Shown here in pieces: positions 44,521-57,495 of a DNA stretch of 64,000 nucleotides. The position numbers and the translations under genes were made by a program. The stretch is from Pseudoscleropodium purum (lineage: Eukaryota; Streptophyta; Bryopsida; Hypnales; Brachytheciaceae). Below the pieces are notes generated by a model. It searched no databases. It worked only from the letters and a program-made list of their open reading frames with translations, and was not told the origin of the DNA. Position 1 is the stretch's first letter, and the number at the start of each line of letters is the position of its first letter. Where the stretch lies: contig OZ017795.1 in assembly GCA_963969395.1 (NCBI GenBank), forward strand, positions 6,262,001 to 6,326,000, given 5' to 3'.

Positions 44521-46022
44521 AGTCGTGGAAAAGGAGGTTAAATACTTACAAAATAATAATTTCGCCAAGGACTTTGTCCTTAGGTTCAATGGACTGTTTC
44601 CCAGATCAATGAAAATTGTCTAGTTGTTTAAAAGAAAAATTCGTGTTAAGAAAATAAAAAATAAAAAATTGGGGGAGGGGGGGTTTGAAAAAATTCTCCT
44701 TCTAACTTACAAAATTGGGGTGTCCAATGTACTCACCTCCAAGCATTTTATTAAGGTACACCACTCCATTACACTGAGAAGCAGGACACTAAATCCACCC
44801 TATGAAGTGGACTCAACATGGTAATGTAGGGGTTTACCGGGGGTAAAAAAAAAGTCCTCTATTTTGAGTTGTGTCTAGGATATGTTCTAGACCCCTCCTA
44901 GCTAATTTGGGGTCTTTGATTGCAAATATGAATTCAAAATTTGAAAAAGAAAATTTATGTGAAAAAGAAAAAGGAATCCTACGTTTCCATCCTTTGTGGA
45001 TCAAATTTAGCATCCTACCACTAAGAATGGTTCATTAGATGAGATTTGAGGCATGGGGATCGTTTTAGGCTTGTTCCCCTTGCTATGAACATGTCATATG
45101 CTATCATAACTTTTCAATATTTAAAAAAATTCATTGATTTAAAAAATATATATATAATATTATCTAACATGATCAAACTTTAGCCACATTAGACTATTGG
45201 TGTGGCACAATTCCCACATTCCTAGTAATCTAAGAACTTGCAAACGCAATCTTCAAAAGAAGCCCGATCTCATCTAATGGGTTTAGTCCTTATGGAAGTG
45301 TTGAATTCTTTTAATTTTAATGTATGAAGACCAATGTGACAAAAGGCAAGAGAAATTGAAATTATATTTTAATTTTTGACAAAAGTATGATTTTGTTATG
45401 AATTTTTTAAATGACTTACTCAAATGGCTATATGTAGAAGAGTATGTAGAGTACCCAAAATCAAAAAAAATTGCATCTATAATAGTCATCTCACCTAGTC
45501 ATAATGAGTCACAATATTTTCTAAAATGGCCACAACATCAAAGCGTAAAGAAACTACTTTTCGTTATGGATATAAACTCAAAAGGTAGAAGCTCATATTG
45601 TGACCAATAAGCCACTTCATTCTCATTACCTAATTCATTGATTGATTGTAAACACTATTGTAGTCCAAATCTCATGTACCATATTGACTTAAGTTTTTCA
45701 CAAGTTGATGCAAGATAATAATGAGCCATTTCCTAGATGCACGTAATGGAGGATGGCTTTCAAGGGGAGCATATTCTACAAATGTGTTGCCTAAAAAAGC
45801 CTAAGACAAAAAAATCAAAGGCAAAGGTGAATGACAATACAATATATCACCAACAAATTTTAGCATGTAGGAGAACAAGCCTTCCCATTTGAAATAAAGA
45901 AATGTCTAATCTTCAGTTGCCCAATTACAATACCATCAAAGTCATCAACAACATCAATGATGGATGAAAGAACCTTCATTCAAACATAATTAAAATAAAA
46001 ATACTTTGTGCATTGCATGCAA
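44521..46022. other. AT-rich spacer, no gene seen
   Basis: Short frames only. Composition falls back to the AT-rich background after the island. Confidence 0.5.
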
Positions 46023-46026
46023 TTAA

Positions 46027-46592
46027 CTTCTAAAACCCAAAGGCATATTTTGGCAAAAATTGTCAAAACCGCCAATTTTTAGGGCAGTGAGAAAAATATG
46101 AAAAAAAATATTCAAAATTTAACTATACAAATTTGTACTACACTGCTATGGGCATGCGTGAAAAAAGATTTATAAAATTTGACTACATGGATTGAAAGAT
46201 TATAATGTTTGAAGTTAAAAGAAAAAGTTTTTTTTTCAATCTTGTCCAATAGGGTTAGCAACCTTTAATTCCTCCTAGAATGAGATTTTTATACTACACC
46301 TGGTAGATTTTTTTACATTTGCATCTTGAATCATGTAAGTTACATACCTACCAATTTCAGAAAAAAAAGAGGAGTTTTGCAAAAGTTTTGTGAAGCTACC
46401 TAAGCTATCAAAAAAGTTTGGGCTGCATAACTTTTGATCCAGGCATCCAATTGGAACAAATTATATTCTTACCAAGGGGGTACATGTTCACAATTTGTGC
46501 CAAAATTTCATAAACATCTACCCAAAATTGACTTCATCAAAACCTACTCATATTTTCAATTGTTTGTTTAATAAATGATCATCCTTTAGGAG
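46027..46592 (+). mobile_element. TTAA-flanked ~555-bp MITE-like element, copy 3
   Basis: TTAA at 46023-46026 and 46593-46596. The left end contains AAACCCAAAGG and the right end ATCCTTTAGGAG. The interior is collinear with 11592-12148 and 15160-15711 (GGATTGAAAGATTATAATGT, TACTACACCTGG, CATAACTTTTGATCCA). 566 bp, no coding capacity. Confidence 0.72.
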
Positions 46593-47883
46593 TTAATTGT
46601 CCATCATAGTACTTTGATTCTCATATACACAAATAAATATTCATCCAAGGAATTCATACATACATAAAATAGTTTATATATATATAAACACGCATACTTA
46701 ATCATATTTCAATTATTTATCATAGCAAGGTATTCTATATCTATATGAAAATGTAGTGTCCACTCACTTGCAATACATATATACAGTATTCCAAAATAAT
46801 TTCTTCACTTCTTGCAATAAATAATGTTAATCCTTCATTTTAAGTGTATGTGGTCACGGTTTCATCCATTGGATGGCCATATTTCATCCAATGAATCAAT
46901 TTTCATCCGTATTTCGAATAATCATCCATAATTCAACCACCTTGGCATTTCTATGTTTATAGGACGTTGTTGCAAATTTTGCAATAGGTTTACTAATAGT
47001 TAATAATATTTTCAAATGCCATACTACCACTATCATAATGTATCTCTCACCAAAAAGGAAGAAATAAACAATAAATTTACATAATAGAAAATTATATTAA
47101 AAAAATTTTAGGCATATTTTTTTCAATAATAAATTCCTTAAGTCTAGTAGAATTACAAGATGTAGGGCAATTGCATGCTATTGTACAAAAAGTCCCTTCA
47201 TGCACTCAAGGTACATAAAAATGCTTGAATTGCACTAGTTTAACATCAAAATTTGGATATTCGCATTAAAATTTGCACTTCAATATATCTTCTTTTTTGC
47301 CATAGCTAATTCCTAACCTCTATCAAAAATATGATTTTGTATGGGCTTAGAAACTAATCTAAATTTTTGAACATCAAAGCTATATATAGAAATGCAAAAA
47401 TCCTAAAATAATATGATCATAAAAAATGCAATCTTTATGATTCTCAAGATCTACATTAAAATTTTGGAAAATTTTCTCAATTGCTATCTTGAAATGAGAT
47501 CTCCAAATTTTGTATGCATAATGCATTGTAAAAAAGCATTCTTTGGGTGTAAGCTTCTCAATTTTGAGCTTTTGGAGTGTTTAAAAAAATTAGGTGTTCA
47601 GGTAGCTAATGTAGCTCATGTAGCTTTGGTCTCTAAAAATTGTCCTCCATTCCATGTTTACTATACATTTACAAATTATCAAATACCACTTTGAGTGCAT
47701 TGTGCCAAAAAAAAATATTGTATACCATAGCTTACAACTGAGGGGTGCTATTATGTGAGCCTAAAAGCATGAGCACATGAACCTAGCAGACTATATACCT
47801 ATGTTATAGGTATCTATATTATAAAAACCTTCCATGATTATAATGTAATTATAATGTAGGTATCTATATTATAGGTGTTTACA

Positions 47884-48047
47884 CACTAAAAGAAAAGTAT
47901 GTTCACTCCAACAAAAAAACGTCATCTAAAATTTGTTGAAAACCTTGTTTCCAATGTGTTCCAACACGTTCCACTCGTTTGAAATAGGGTTTTCAACAAA
48001 TTTTAGATGATGTTTTTTGTTGGAGCCAACATGCTTTTCTTCTAGTG
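47884..48047. mobile_element. Hairpin MITE with CACTA-like ends
   Basis: The arms 47884-47955 and 47976-48047 are inverted repeats of about 70 nt with a few mismatches, starting CACTA(A/G)AAGAAAAG. They meet around a short centre of about 20 nt. The total is 164 bp. CACTA termini suggest the En/Spm superfamily, but the flanking triplets (ACA and TTA) do not match, so the target duplication is lost or the ends are misplaced. Confidence 0.65.
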
Positions 48048-49700
48048 TTATATTATAAGCACCTTCACTGGTTGCAGTGTATCTACTTATATATGTGCTC
48101 AAAGCTCACATGCTTGCATTTTCATGCTCACATACTAGCACAATTGGCATGCAATTCTTTTGTATGTAGTTATAAGAATAGTAGTATTCTGATATTGTTA
48201 CATAAGAAATGTCAAATTTATTGATCAAATGATATACAAGTAGAAATTTGATTCTTTATATTTATATATGATAAATGTTACAACTTGTTAATTTTAGAAA
48301 AAATGAATTGCTTTCAAAATGTCTATTTGTTTTAAATATCATAATTATTACCTAAAGGACAATTGTCCTTCAATGGGATACTTAGAAATTTGGATAGGTC
48401 CCTTAGAAGTCAATTTCAAATAGATTATTTCTAAAATCTAACATCCCTTCTTTAAGGGATTTTTTTCCTAACAAGATGCATGGATCATACAATATATTTG
48501 ACAAATATATTTATTCACTATTGACAACCAAAAGTATTCATCTACAGACATTTGTTAACATTTTGTATTCATATTCATTCAATGGCTATATATTTATTTA
48601 TCCAATGTATCCGTCCATTGTATTGTATATTTGTTCTAATTCTATATATAATACTCAAAATGCATACATGAACTACATGGACAACTTCCAATCCAATAGA
48701 TATGGTTGTCATCCATTGCATCTAGAGTCCATGATTTTTTTTTTTATCTCTATTGTCATTCTATTTGAATTTGCCTCCATATATTTACACAATCTAACTT
48801 ACCACAAAACTATCTTTAATATTCAAAAATTATATTTTTCTTCCCTTAATGAGGGGTTAATAACTCCCTACTTTCACATATTTGAATGATTCTTCTGGCA
48901 ATCCTAAAACTAACCAATGCACTTGCATAATATGCAACCTCAACTTTCTCCCTACAATAGAAATTGGACTTGAAATGGGATGGTTTACCTTATGTTGTAG
49001 TTAATTTCCACAAAAGTTCAATTTCATTTCCTAACATGTGAAGAGCAAAAATTAATCCATAGGAAACAATGATTCAAAATTTGGTAGCCCTTCAAAAAAA
49101 ACATGTTACTATTGCTTCTTCAAAGTTTATGGATTTTTGAAATTTTTGCCATTGCAACAATCAATTGTGTTTCTTACATCTTGACAATCAAACTCATGAA
49201 AAAGATAATTTTGTGTGGTTTTGAAATGGCAAGCCTTTTTCAAAAGAAATTAGATTGGCATGAACAATGAGCATAAGTTGACATAAATGTATTTAGAGAT
49301 ATCTTTCAAATTCATCAACATTGGGAGAACTAATAGTCCAAGCTATATTCATTGTAAACCTATAGAGTTGAGTTAACCACTACATGATTGGAAATTGCAA
49401 TAGCCCCATGTCTATTTAGAAAAAACAACAAAACACAATTAATTTGAATGTTAGAAAAATCTCACCATTGGTTTTAGTGCATTTTAATTCCATCTTAAAG
49501 CTATTCATGATTTAGTTTTTCCTCTATCCCTTAGAATCTCCTATTTAACATTTATTTAAAGAATGCAAATCATATTAGTTCTTAAACTTTTATTCTTCCT
49601 ATATTTAAACTTAGTTTTCTATGATAATTTTTAAAAATTGAAAATCTATTGTGCCAAATCTTCTTAAATCAAGAAGATTCAAAGTCTCCAAAACTAATTC
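48048..49700. other. AT-rich spacer, no supported gene
   Basis: A 137-codon frame at 48476-48889 is unusually long for this composition. Its product is dominated by I, Y, F, S and N with no motif, and the DNA contains repeated TATCC/TTCAT stretches, so it is not annotated as a gene. GAGGGGTTAA at 48851-48860 looks like an orphan TTAA-element end. Confidence 0.4.
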
Positions 49701-49769
49701 AAAAAGTATGATTTCTTCACTTTAAAAGCATTTTTCTTGCAATCCATTTAAATTCATTTTTTTGTTTCC

Positions 49770-49828
49770 ACTAGAAATGACAGTTTTGAGCGTTTTTTTG
49801 ACAACAAGTAGGCCTTGGTCCTATGGGG
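49770..49828 (+). mobile_element. Orphan right end of the ~930-bp TTAA element
   Basis: ACTAGAAATGACAGTTTTGA followed by GGTCCTATGGGG and TTAA (49829-49832). It matches the right ends at 39499 and 58400. The left part is missing or unrecognisable. Confidence 0.4.
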
Positions 49829-49917
49829 TTAAAGAAAAATTGAATGTTTAAAGAAAAATTCCATTGTATCAATTTCTTGTATTGTTATTATTAAAAATAT
49901 TAAAAACATTATCTAAT

Positions 49918-49966
49918 TATATATATATATATATATATATCTGTGTGTGTGTGTGTGTGTGTATAT
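49918..49966. repeat. Compound (AT)n(GT)n microsatellite
   Basis: An AT run of about 11 units followed by a GT run of about 12 units. Confidence 0.95.
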
Positions 49967-52140
49967 ACACATCTATATTTTTAATGCCTAAAGTTCAGTT
50001 GTCTCCTAAAGAAACAATGAAATTGGATTTTTGGTAGGCACCTATTGTCTTAATTTCTTTTGCAATTTTTAGAATTTTTTTGAGATGTGGAATTTTAAGA
50101 GCTTTCCTTGCACATAAATTGCACACAAATTGTACTTGCAAATTATAAGTTAGAGCATATTTTTTGCAAAATGGAACTTGAGGGGCAAGATGGCATAGGG
50201 GCATTCTTTGACTTCCAAGGTGTGCAATAAAATGGCAAGGAGAAATTTAGGAAGAGGGGTTTGAGTGGATATATGAAAAAATGTATGGCATTAACACATT
50301 ATTGTATTGATATAGAAACTTTGATTGTTGATTGAAAGAGTAATTCTTCTTCAAATCCAATATGCAATGTTTTGTTGGAAAGGTCTTCCAATTGTACTAC
50401 TAATATTATAAAATTTGCCTTCTAATTCAAAAAAATTGAGAACACACAAAGCTTCCAAAATATGTTGTTAGAATTTGAGACATTTTGTAAAATGGGCACT
50501 TTAATTAGTTGGATAGTCAAAGGATCATAGTAGTAACAAAGGGGAATACAATGGGACCGTTCATTCAATGATCTTAGGCACTTAGATCTTTTCATTAGCC
50601 TTCTAATTTCTAGAGAAATAAGAGAATTTGAATTTCATTTTAAAATTATTTATATACCTACGAAGAGTGAATAAATATTTAAATTCCCTATTGCAATTTT
50701 TGTTTCGAGGAATTGTGTAGAGCAAAATGTCTTTGCAGAGAAGTGGAGTGTATTGTGAATTCTAAGCACATCTAAACATTGCAAGATTTTATTAGAGGTG
50801 TTCCACATCTTTATTACCTCTAAAAATTCAATGAAATATGCCTAACCTTCTCTTCAATATGGTAGATTTTTAAAACTTAAAATCTATAATGCATAAACTT
50901 TCCATAAACAACAATCAAAGTCATATGAAATTCAAGGGGCTATGTAGGATGAGGGAAATTAAAGTGAAAGTTTTATCATCAACAATTTGCAATTTGCAAT
51001 ATAAATATAGATTTTTAGCCTTTCAAATATAGATGGTAATTCCAATTGGATATTTTTGGAGTTTCTAAAATGTGGAGGATTTTAATGGTTTAGATTGCTT
51101 GGTTCCCATTTAGATTGTCTCATGCAATGGGATGTTAAGAGTTGCGTGTTTAAGTGATTCAAAGTGTGAAAGGCCTAATTAAGTGATTCGAAGTGTAAAT
51201 ATTGTGATGACTTGGTGTTTGGTTAAAAATATTGGATGAGTCATGAATTAAAAATCAAGTGAGTGATTGTGTGTTTTTTGATTGTGTTACTTGTTTTAAA
51301 GATTGAACCTATTAGCAAAGATTTCCTACTTGATTGTCTCCCTTGGAATGAACTTATTATACTAAAAGGTTAATTTCCAATTAGGTCGTTATTCTCCTTC
51401 AACAATATGGTTCAAAGAAACTTTCTCTTCAACTTCTATAGCTAATCTTTTCCAATCTATAGAGTCCCAATTTGCAAATTATTTACCACATTCTTTTATA
51501 CAAGTGCATTGTAAGATTCTATAGTTGGATTTCTTCAAAAGCTATTTCTTTATTTGCATGGCTATATGCAATGCAAATGGTAGTTTCAGGTGGGTGTTTT
51601 TTTTATTAAAGAAAGGCTTTGGGAATCTAGATGTTAACCAAGAAGATGCATTTAGGAGGAATTACGATCATTATTTTGTATGGAAATACAATACAATAAG
51701 GTAGAAACATCTATCCCCGTCCTAGTCCCCATCCTTGTACTCTAGACCAAATTTGTCCATGACCATCTATTGAGCTGTCATACATATGTTTGATTTTAAT
51801 TCACTAACCCAACTATAAGACACATATTTAATTTTCATTTGTTGACAACTAATTTTTGTAGATTTTGGTTTTGGATGTACCTGAAGAATTGTTTCACTGT
51901 TTTAGGAAACCAACACTATGGAAATTTATAGGAATTACATACCGTATCCAATTTTTTTTTAATATTCATGATTTTTACTTGCTAATACTACAAAATGAAA
52001 AATAAGAAGAAGAAAATGTACCTCCAACTATACTGAATTGCTTAAATTGACAATTTTGGGTGTTCCCATTGTATAGGATATAAGTGATACAACAACAAGA
52101 GCAAATCATTTACCATAGGTCCATGCTCCTACGAAGCATT
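49967..52140. other. AT-rich spacer, no gene seen
   Basis: Only short motif-free frames. Confidence 0.5.
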
Positions 52141-52164
52141 CATAACTTAGAAATTAAGTTGTTT

Positions 52165-52345
52165 GTTTTGTTTGTTATGGTGAGATCTTTAAAAACGTGT
52201 GCTCTTTGGTTGTGTTCTTGGTATCATTGGAAAGCTCTTTGTGAGGAGGGGTGCACGAGCTTTGTTTTGTGATGTTCCGACTCGCTGCAGACAAGATATT
52301 GAATTTTAAGTTTTAATGAATTAAAAAAGTAGAAAAGTACTCTTT
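52165..52345 (+). repeat. Dispersed repeat R3, copy 2 of 3
   Basis: TTTGTTATGGTGAGATCTTT, GGTATCATTGGAAAGC, GAGCTTTGTTTTGTGATGTT, then AAGATATTGAATTTTAAG. Same order as 10280-10450 and 59440-59620. Confidence 0.5.
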
Positions 52346-52950
52346 ACTTCTACTTTTAGTATACAGTGGGGTTGGCACAGGGTGTACTAGTGCACTCCTA
52401 AACCCACTATTTTTTCAATAGCAACCAGACAACCATAAGAAACCAACTGAAATATTAGTTATGAGGACAGTATTTTAAATGGTCTGGCGGAACTGAAGCC
52501 CACCAATTTTATTTGACGTAGGGATTCAATTACTTATACTGGCCCACTCACTAGCTGCCAATAGCAAACGACCACAACATAGGACACCCAGGAAGTTAGT
52601 CCAGGAAGTTAGTAACAAACTAACAATGCAGGTGGTAAGTTATGACTGACTTTCAGTTGTCACTACTGAAGAACTGAGTGCTTTCCGGGAAAAATCACGG
52701 TCTTCGGGTATGACCGTGGCATACAGTACCTTATCCCCGAAGCCGAGTTTCCGAAACTGCTATGGTCATACCCCACTGAATTGTCTGGTTCCAACTGAAA
52801 ACTTCAGTTCGTCCATTCCCAAAATCATCCATTTAGTCGCCTTTCATCCACTTTGACACCTATGGTTAGCTATGGAGTCATTGAATGAAAGAATTACGGA
52901 GTACCATGTTTTGGGACATAATTCTGTAGGAGCTAAGTCCCAATCAAACC
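52346..52950. other. Locally GC-richer stretch, unassigned
   Basis: Contains a direct duplication of CCAGGAAGTTAGT (about 52587 and 52600) and an inverted pair GGGTATGACC/GGTCATACCC (about 52708 and 52763). No coding frame or terminal repeat was identified. Confidence 0.3.
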
Positions 52951-53961
52951 TCAAAATATCTCATCAATTCCATTTTGTGTTGTTGTAAGTTATGTTATTT
53001 TCTACTATTCTTTTGTTAGAAGTGCAATTTTATTGCTGAAAAAGGAAGTTTTAATATTATTTTTGGTATTTTGTTACAGTAAGTCGATATGCAATATTTG
53101 AAAAATTGCCATCTTCTTCATGATTTCATAGTACAAGTCATTTTGTAAAACCTCTCTCTACTTAGCTCTACATGAGGCTTTAATAATTAAAGATACGCTT
53201 GAAGTTTGGATAGATACCTATTATTAAGTTTTTAGTGTAATTTCTTGACATAGATAAAATTAGCTTTTCAAAGGTTCTATTTTCAATCATTTTTGGTTAA
53301 CAGAAGTTATGATACTCTAAGGGCAAAATGCTTGAGCCTAGGCAACTCAAAAAAAAAAACTCTCAAATAAACTACCGGTATAAGTTAAATTTTAGAATTT
53401 TATTTCTCATAGAATACATTTAAATATTTATTAAAAGCTTTGATTTACTTCATTTAGATTGGTTGCCTCTTAAAACAACATTTAGATCCTAATACGACAT
53501 CCCAAACTTGGATTTCAAACTCTCACTTTTGAAAGCATCATGAAGTTTGTTTGAATTATCAATCAATGATGAACTTTCTCGTCATAATAGGTAACCTCAA
53601 AGCTATAGTGGAATAATTGTAATAAATATTAAATCCACACATTGAAATTGTCATTAATAATACAAAATTTTATGTTGGTCGATGTGTGTCTCTGAGACAA
53701 AGAAAATGTTATCAAAATGTTGGACTTGACTTCAATATAGTAGATGTTATCTACAATATACATAAGAGGGCAAGCCCCTCAATTTGAATTCAATGTATAA
53801 GGGTGCAAAATGCTTTAGCTTTTTTTATAAATCATTTAATGAATTTACAAAAATGGTGTATATGTACAAAGATATAAGCAAAAACTCAAAAAAGGATATG
53901 GACTTGAATTTATAAATACCTAAAGCACCAATTTTTGGTAGTGGCAAAATTTTGAAGTTAA

Positions 53962-54866
53962 TCCCTAAAGGTTGGAGACTATGTTTTCACCAAAAACACT
54001 CCCAAACTGCCATTTTTGATACAAGCACCAAATTTTAGATGAAAAATATTTTTGGAAAAATTTAACCATAGGATTTTGTAGTAAATTAGTTTGAAAAGAT
54101 GTGGAAAAAATTTCAGAATTTTCCACTGTGTAGATTTCAAGATATTAACGTTTGAAGTGACAAAAATCATTTTTTTGGCCCTATAAAAACACAAGTAGCT
54201 GCTCTTCACAAGGTCACATTTGTATGAAAAAATGGTGGTGTTTCTTTAGATTCATTCTTCAAGGCTACATACTTGAAAATTTTTAGATCATTTGGAATTT
54301 CATAACATATAAAAAAACAGTAAGTAGAAAGTAGTACAAAGTGATTTGAAACACTAAATTGTTAGGAATTTAATTATAAATTTGAAAAAAATTCCAATTC
54401 CAAAGGTGATAATGTAGTAATTAACAATCTACATCATATGTTTTTATTTTTTCCAAAAAATATTAAAAATTGAGTTAAATAAAGGATTCCAAAGTTTATT
54501 TTCGAGTAGGGAATCCATAATTACCCACAAACTAGAACATCTCATAACTTTCATCTTCTAAATCAAAATGGGATGATTCAAAGATTTCCGCATATACAAA
54601 AATCTAGAAAATCAATTTCAAATTTTTATTTTGAAAAAAGTGATTTTTTAAGAAATTTTTGGGCTGCCCACCGAGCATTGAAAATGACATATCATACAAT
54701 AACTTTCAACCATGTAGTCAAAAGTTATGAAAATTGTTGAGCCTTAAAGATAGTCCTTGGGCACATGTTGTGTGAAAATTTTAGCAAAAAAGAATAAAAA
54801 ATTCAGTTATAGTAAGCTGCCCAAAATTGTTATATTGCCCCAAAATGTAGTTTGGACCTTTAGGGG
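53962..54866 (-). mobile_element. TTAA-flanked ~930-bp element, complete copy
   Basis: Exact TTAA on both sides (53958-53961 and 54867-54870). Termini are TCCCTAAAGG on the left and GGACCTTTAGGGG on the right. The interior is the reverse complement of 38570-39499 (TTTGGCCC..TAAAAAC, GGGCACATGTTGTGTGAAA). 905 bp. The open frame 53979-54209 inside has no transposase motif. Confidence 0.78.
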
Positions 54867-54870
54867 TTAA

Positions 54871-56187
54871 ATATATTTTTATGAAATTGCTATCATTAAT
54901 ATTTTAGATAGTAATTTCATAAAAATATACAATACTCTAGCTATATATTTAGTTCTTCAATTTGTACAAGTTTTGCCTTGAATAACACATATTTGCACCA
55001 AATTTTGCACTAGATAATCTACTACATTTTATCACCACCACTTCACAATTTTTAATTTAAAAATTGAGGAACTTTTCTACCTCATAATTTAGAAAAATGC
55101 ATGTTCAAAAGAAAAAAGTGAAAAGTATGCATTTTAAAATCCTTCAAAACCAATCTAAGATTTTAAACATTAAATTTAAATATGAAATTATGGAAAATTT
55201 ATAAAATATTATAAACATGGAAAATACAAGTAGATGTATGTGTTAAAAATTCAAATATTTCCCAGTTGCTATCACTGAGATCTGTAGATTTAGTGTGCTT
55301 AATGCACCCATGATAAAGCATTCTTTTAGTGTAAATTTTTACTTAAAAAAAAATTGATAAACTATATTGTATTCCTCTGTGATATTGTTGTATTTTCTTT
55401 ATTAATGTGACTTCTTACCCTTCAAAAAATGTTTTAGGATTTTGTAAGGAACCCAGACTTGGATTTGAGAATATTATTTATATGGACATCTTACATAACC
55501 ACTCAATGATGAGCTTTCGTCTTACTCAAGATAATGGACAAATTCAAATTTATTGTACAAAAATTCTAACAAACTTTCAAAAGCAAAAATACACATTCAA
55601 ATTGTGATTCAAAATACCCAACTTAATGTCATAGATTCATCTTTTTGATAGAAAAAGAATGATATCATAAATTTATAGTGTAATTAAGTATCTCAAATTC
55701 TACCCTAAAAATTACTTGAAAGTCAAGCCCTTCAAGCTAGTTCTAACATTTAATGGCTAAAGGTACAATCACACTTGAGCTTACAAAAGACCTCTTAATA
55801 AATGATAAAAGTGGGGTACAGAAATAGGGGCTCCATTTTGGAGGCAGGGCTTATGGTTGAAGCAGCTCTTGAAAACGCGCCTAAAGAACAGTTTAGCAGA
55901 TTTCAGGTTGTATTCACATATGTTGAAAAATAAATAAAAATTAAGTGACATGTAGGATTTGACTATTGCTGCCCCTGAAAGCAGTCACACTTATATGACA
56001 AGCTTCGAATTTTATACTCCCAAGTCCTATGCATCTCAGTAGTAAATTTTGGAACCTTTTTGCTTTGCAACTGGTTCTTTACAAGGCACAAGTGTTGCTC
56101 TTTGGTAATCGGCCGTTTTTGGCCTTATTAATTAAAATCGGTCTTATTTCTCTCAAATTTAGGTTCCCTGAAGTTTGCATACTTACA
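54871..56187. other. AT-rich spacer, no gene seen
   Basis: 55820-56160 is slightly less AT-rich (AACGCGCC, ATCGGCCG) but offers no motif-bearing frame. Confidence 0.45.
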
Positions 56188-56735
56188 TAAGGTAAACCTG
56201 CCTATGACAGGCAAATCACCCATGACAGGCACCTAGGGACCCCCCCCATTACAGTCTTCCATCAACCCATGAGAATTTTTTTCTTAAAAATGGAATTAAG
56301 ACTACATTAGGTTGATTTGTAGTTGTCATCAAAGCCTTGGAATATGGTTATGGAGTTATTAATAACTGTGATAGAACATTGACACCTTTCTAGTGTAAAC
56401 TGTTAGTTTAAAGTTATTTTTTAATTTCTTTATGTCATATCCATGTTAGGAAATCTTGTAACCATGTTAAAGAATGTTATGACTGCTTTGGGTGGTAAGA
56501 TGACCATCATGGAAACACTTTTCTGCTGATTTGGGGTAGTCTACAGACTTTTTTGGGCAAACTGGACAGCAAACTTCAAAAATTCACAAAAAATTCATAT
56601 TTTGTCGAAAAAATAAAATTCTAGTTGCTTCCTTCATTTCTCACATTTGTCTTTGTACAAAAAAAATCAGATTTTTTTTGTCAATGGCAATAGGACAGAT
56701 CAGCCATTCTGCCTGTCATAGGCAGGTTTACCTTA
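56188..56735. mobile_element. DNA element with perfect 26-bp terminal inverted repeats
   Basis: 56188-56213 and 56710-56735 are exact reverse complements, with the core GGTAAACCTGCCTATGACAG. If the element is taken to start at the AGG, TA flanks both ends, compatible with a 2-bp TA duplication. The interior of about 500 bp has no transposase. A partial extra ATGACAGGC repeat lies just inside the left end. The superfamily is not recognised. Confidence 0.75.
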
Positions 56736-57109
56736 CTATCTGCCAGGAACTCAATAACACAAGGAACAATAATGAACTCATACATCCTCCTAACCACTGC
56801 TCTTATTGCATGCCAGGTGGGTAGCCACATAGGCTCGACATTTATCGACAAGCTCAAGTGGGAATGGATGCGCTCTATTTCACCTAAAACTACATACTTC
56901 TATCACCTCAAACACCATATGTGAATGTACCTTAACACATGTACTTTAAGATCGTACCATAACAATTCAAAGAAAAATGCTTCAACTCATCAAAGTTTTG
57001 AATTCTGTTTTAAACAAGTTATAAAAAATTAAAAAACATCATTAGACAATTAAAGGTTAGTTGTAGAATACCTATGTGAGTCACTCAAACCACCCTAGTT
57101 TAGATATAA

Positions 57110-57495
57110 CCCCTATAGGTCCAAATCCCGTTTTGGGACAATATAGCAATGTTAGACAACTCACTACAAAAGGAATTTTTATTTATTTTTCTTTGAAGTT
57201 TTCACACAACAAGTACCCAAGGAATTTTTTATAAATTTGCTTTATGGCACAACAAATTTTTATAACTTTTGACTACATGGTTAAAAAGTTATTGCATGAT
57301 ATATAATTTTCATTACCTAGTACAAAGCTTGACATATTAAAAAAAATCATTTTCTTAAGAAATAAAATTTGAAACTAGTTTTCTAGATTTATAAATAAGT
57401 AGAAAGCTTTGAATCATTCCATTTTGATTAATGAGATGAAAGTTACAATGAGTGTTAGTTTGCTAGTATTTATAAAATCTTTACTCCTAAAATAA
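57110..57495 (+). mobile_element. Truncated left part of the ~930-bp TTAA element
   Basis: Starts CCCCTATAGGTCC after ATAA. The interior (AACAAGTACCCAAGG, ACTTTTGACTACATGG) matches the family. It is cut by the start of the next copy at 57496. Confidence 0.55.

Noticed and set aside
48476..48889. 137-codon open frame
   Set aside because: Longest non-TE frame in AT-rich DNA, but its product is I/Y/F/S/N-rich without motifs, its DNA has repeated TATCC/TTCAT words, and no promoter or splice context was found.
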